From: Syntrophaceae bacterium UBA6255
GTDB lineage: Bacteria > Desulfobacterota > Syntrophia > Syntrophales > Smithellaceae
DNA length: 5,797 nt
Direction of reading: 5' to 3'
NCBI GenBank assembly: GCA_002441205.1
Contig: DJVN01000058.1
Coordinates: 1-5,797 of the forward strand
Part shown: positions 5,586-5,797 of the stretch, piece by piece
How positions within the stretch are numbered: the stretch's first letter is position 1
How the letters are laid out: every line of letters begins with the position of its first letter
Program-made: the position numbers and the translations under genes
Notes under the pieces: model-generated
Databases searched by the model: none
Seen by the model: only the letters and a program-made list of their open reading frames with translations
Told to the model about the DNA's origin: nothing

Positions 5586-5797
5586 ACCGCTTCATATGCG
5601 GGCCAACAATAAAATACTTTATATAATATTAGGATGATTGCATCATTGGCGATGTGAGATTTTAACTCGCAATATAAATATTTGTAATGATTAAGTATAA
5701 TTAATACCTATTTCCAAACGTACCCCCAAATGTACCCCCAAAACTTATTAAAAAGTCAAAATTTCATCAATTTTATTTCCAACCCTCAACGCCAAAA
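5586..5797. other. AT-rich gene-free right edge
   Basis: No ORF of note is present. It holds a short inverted repeat ATGAT-TGC-ATCAT (about 5633-5645), which lacks a T tract, and the tandem TACCCCCAAA repeat listed separately. The sequence may be the junction with DNA beyond the window. Confidence 0.55.
5719..5742. repeat. 12-bp tandem repeat, TACCCCCAAA core (possible integrase arm-type site)
   Basis: Two adjacent 12-bp units, CGTACCCCCAAA (5719-5730) and TGTACCCCCAAA (5731-5742), differ at one base. A degenerate third unit (8 of 12 matches) precedes them at 5707-5718. I recall runs of such GTACCCCCAAA/TTTGGGGGTAC repeats next to tyrosine-recombinase integrase genes and att sites of integrated islands. 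No integrase is visible here, so the role is inferred; this is too short and unspaced to be a CRISPR. Confidence 0.5.

Noticed and set aside
5633..5645. ATGAT-TGC-ATCAT hairpin as terminator of the DUF4845 gene
   Set aside because: Only 5 bp, AT-rich and without a T tract.

Overview
The window looks like chromosomal accessory DNA from an AT-rich Gram-negative bacterium, most likely a deltaproteobacterium (Desulfobacterota, for example a syntroph or sulfate-reducer relative). This rests on three things: Sec and lipoprotein signals on several proteins, a DUF4845 membrane protein, and a TPR protein whose Cys-containing C-terminal tail (GCRDAQKACELGDCK) I associate with that group. The lineage is an inference from protein style, not from a marker gene.

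Left edge (1-1086): the 3' part of an ISL3-family insertion sequence. The transposase is cut by the window edge but keeps the whole DDE triad. Four bases after its stop codon comes the probable right terminal inverted repeat, ending in CGGAAGACCC at 1078. The left end lies outside the window.

Middle (1087-3031), mainly minus strand: a periplasmic TPR protein (1309-1941), then a palindrome-rich intergenic repeat (1962-2037), then a gene-poor stretch with two small uncertain ORFs (2237-2512 and 2530-2661), and a small DUF6812-like protein (2765-3031) with its own terminator. A 19-bp near-identical direct repeat, at 2079 and 2679, flanks the two small ORFs.

Right (3032-5585), plus strand: four genes in a row. 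They are a 243-aa lipoprotein, a 164-aa secreted protein ended by a strong intrinsic terminator, and a tight two-gene operon of a small helical Cys-containing protein and a DUF4845 single-pass membrane protein. The first two each have a recognisable RBS and a candidate sigma-70 promoter, so they are probably separate transcription units.

Right edge (5586-5797): no gene. A 12-bp tandem repeat (TACCCCCAAA core) resembles the repeats often seen beside tyrosine-recombinase integrases, so an integrated element may start just past the window.

No complete defence, CRISPR, toxin-antitoxin or biosynthetic system can be supported. The best leads are the small-ORF block between direct repeats, the envelope-protein run of unknown families, and the possible integrase arm-site repeat at the right edge.
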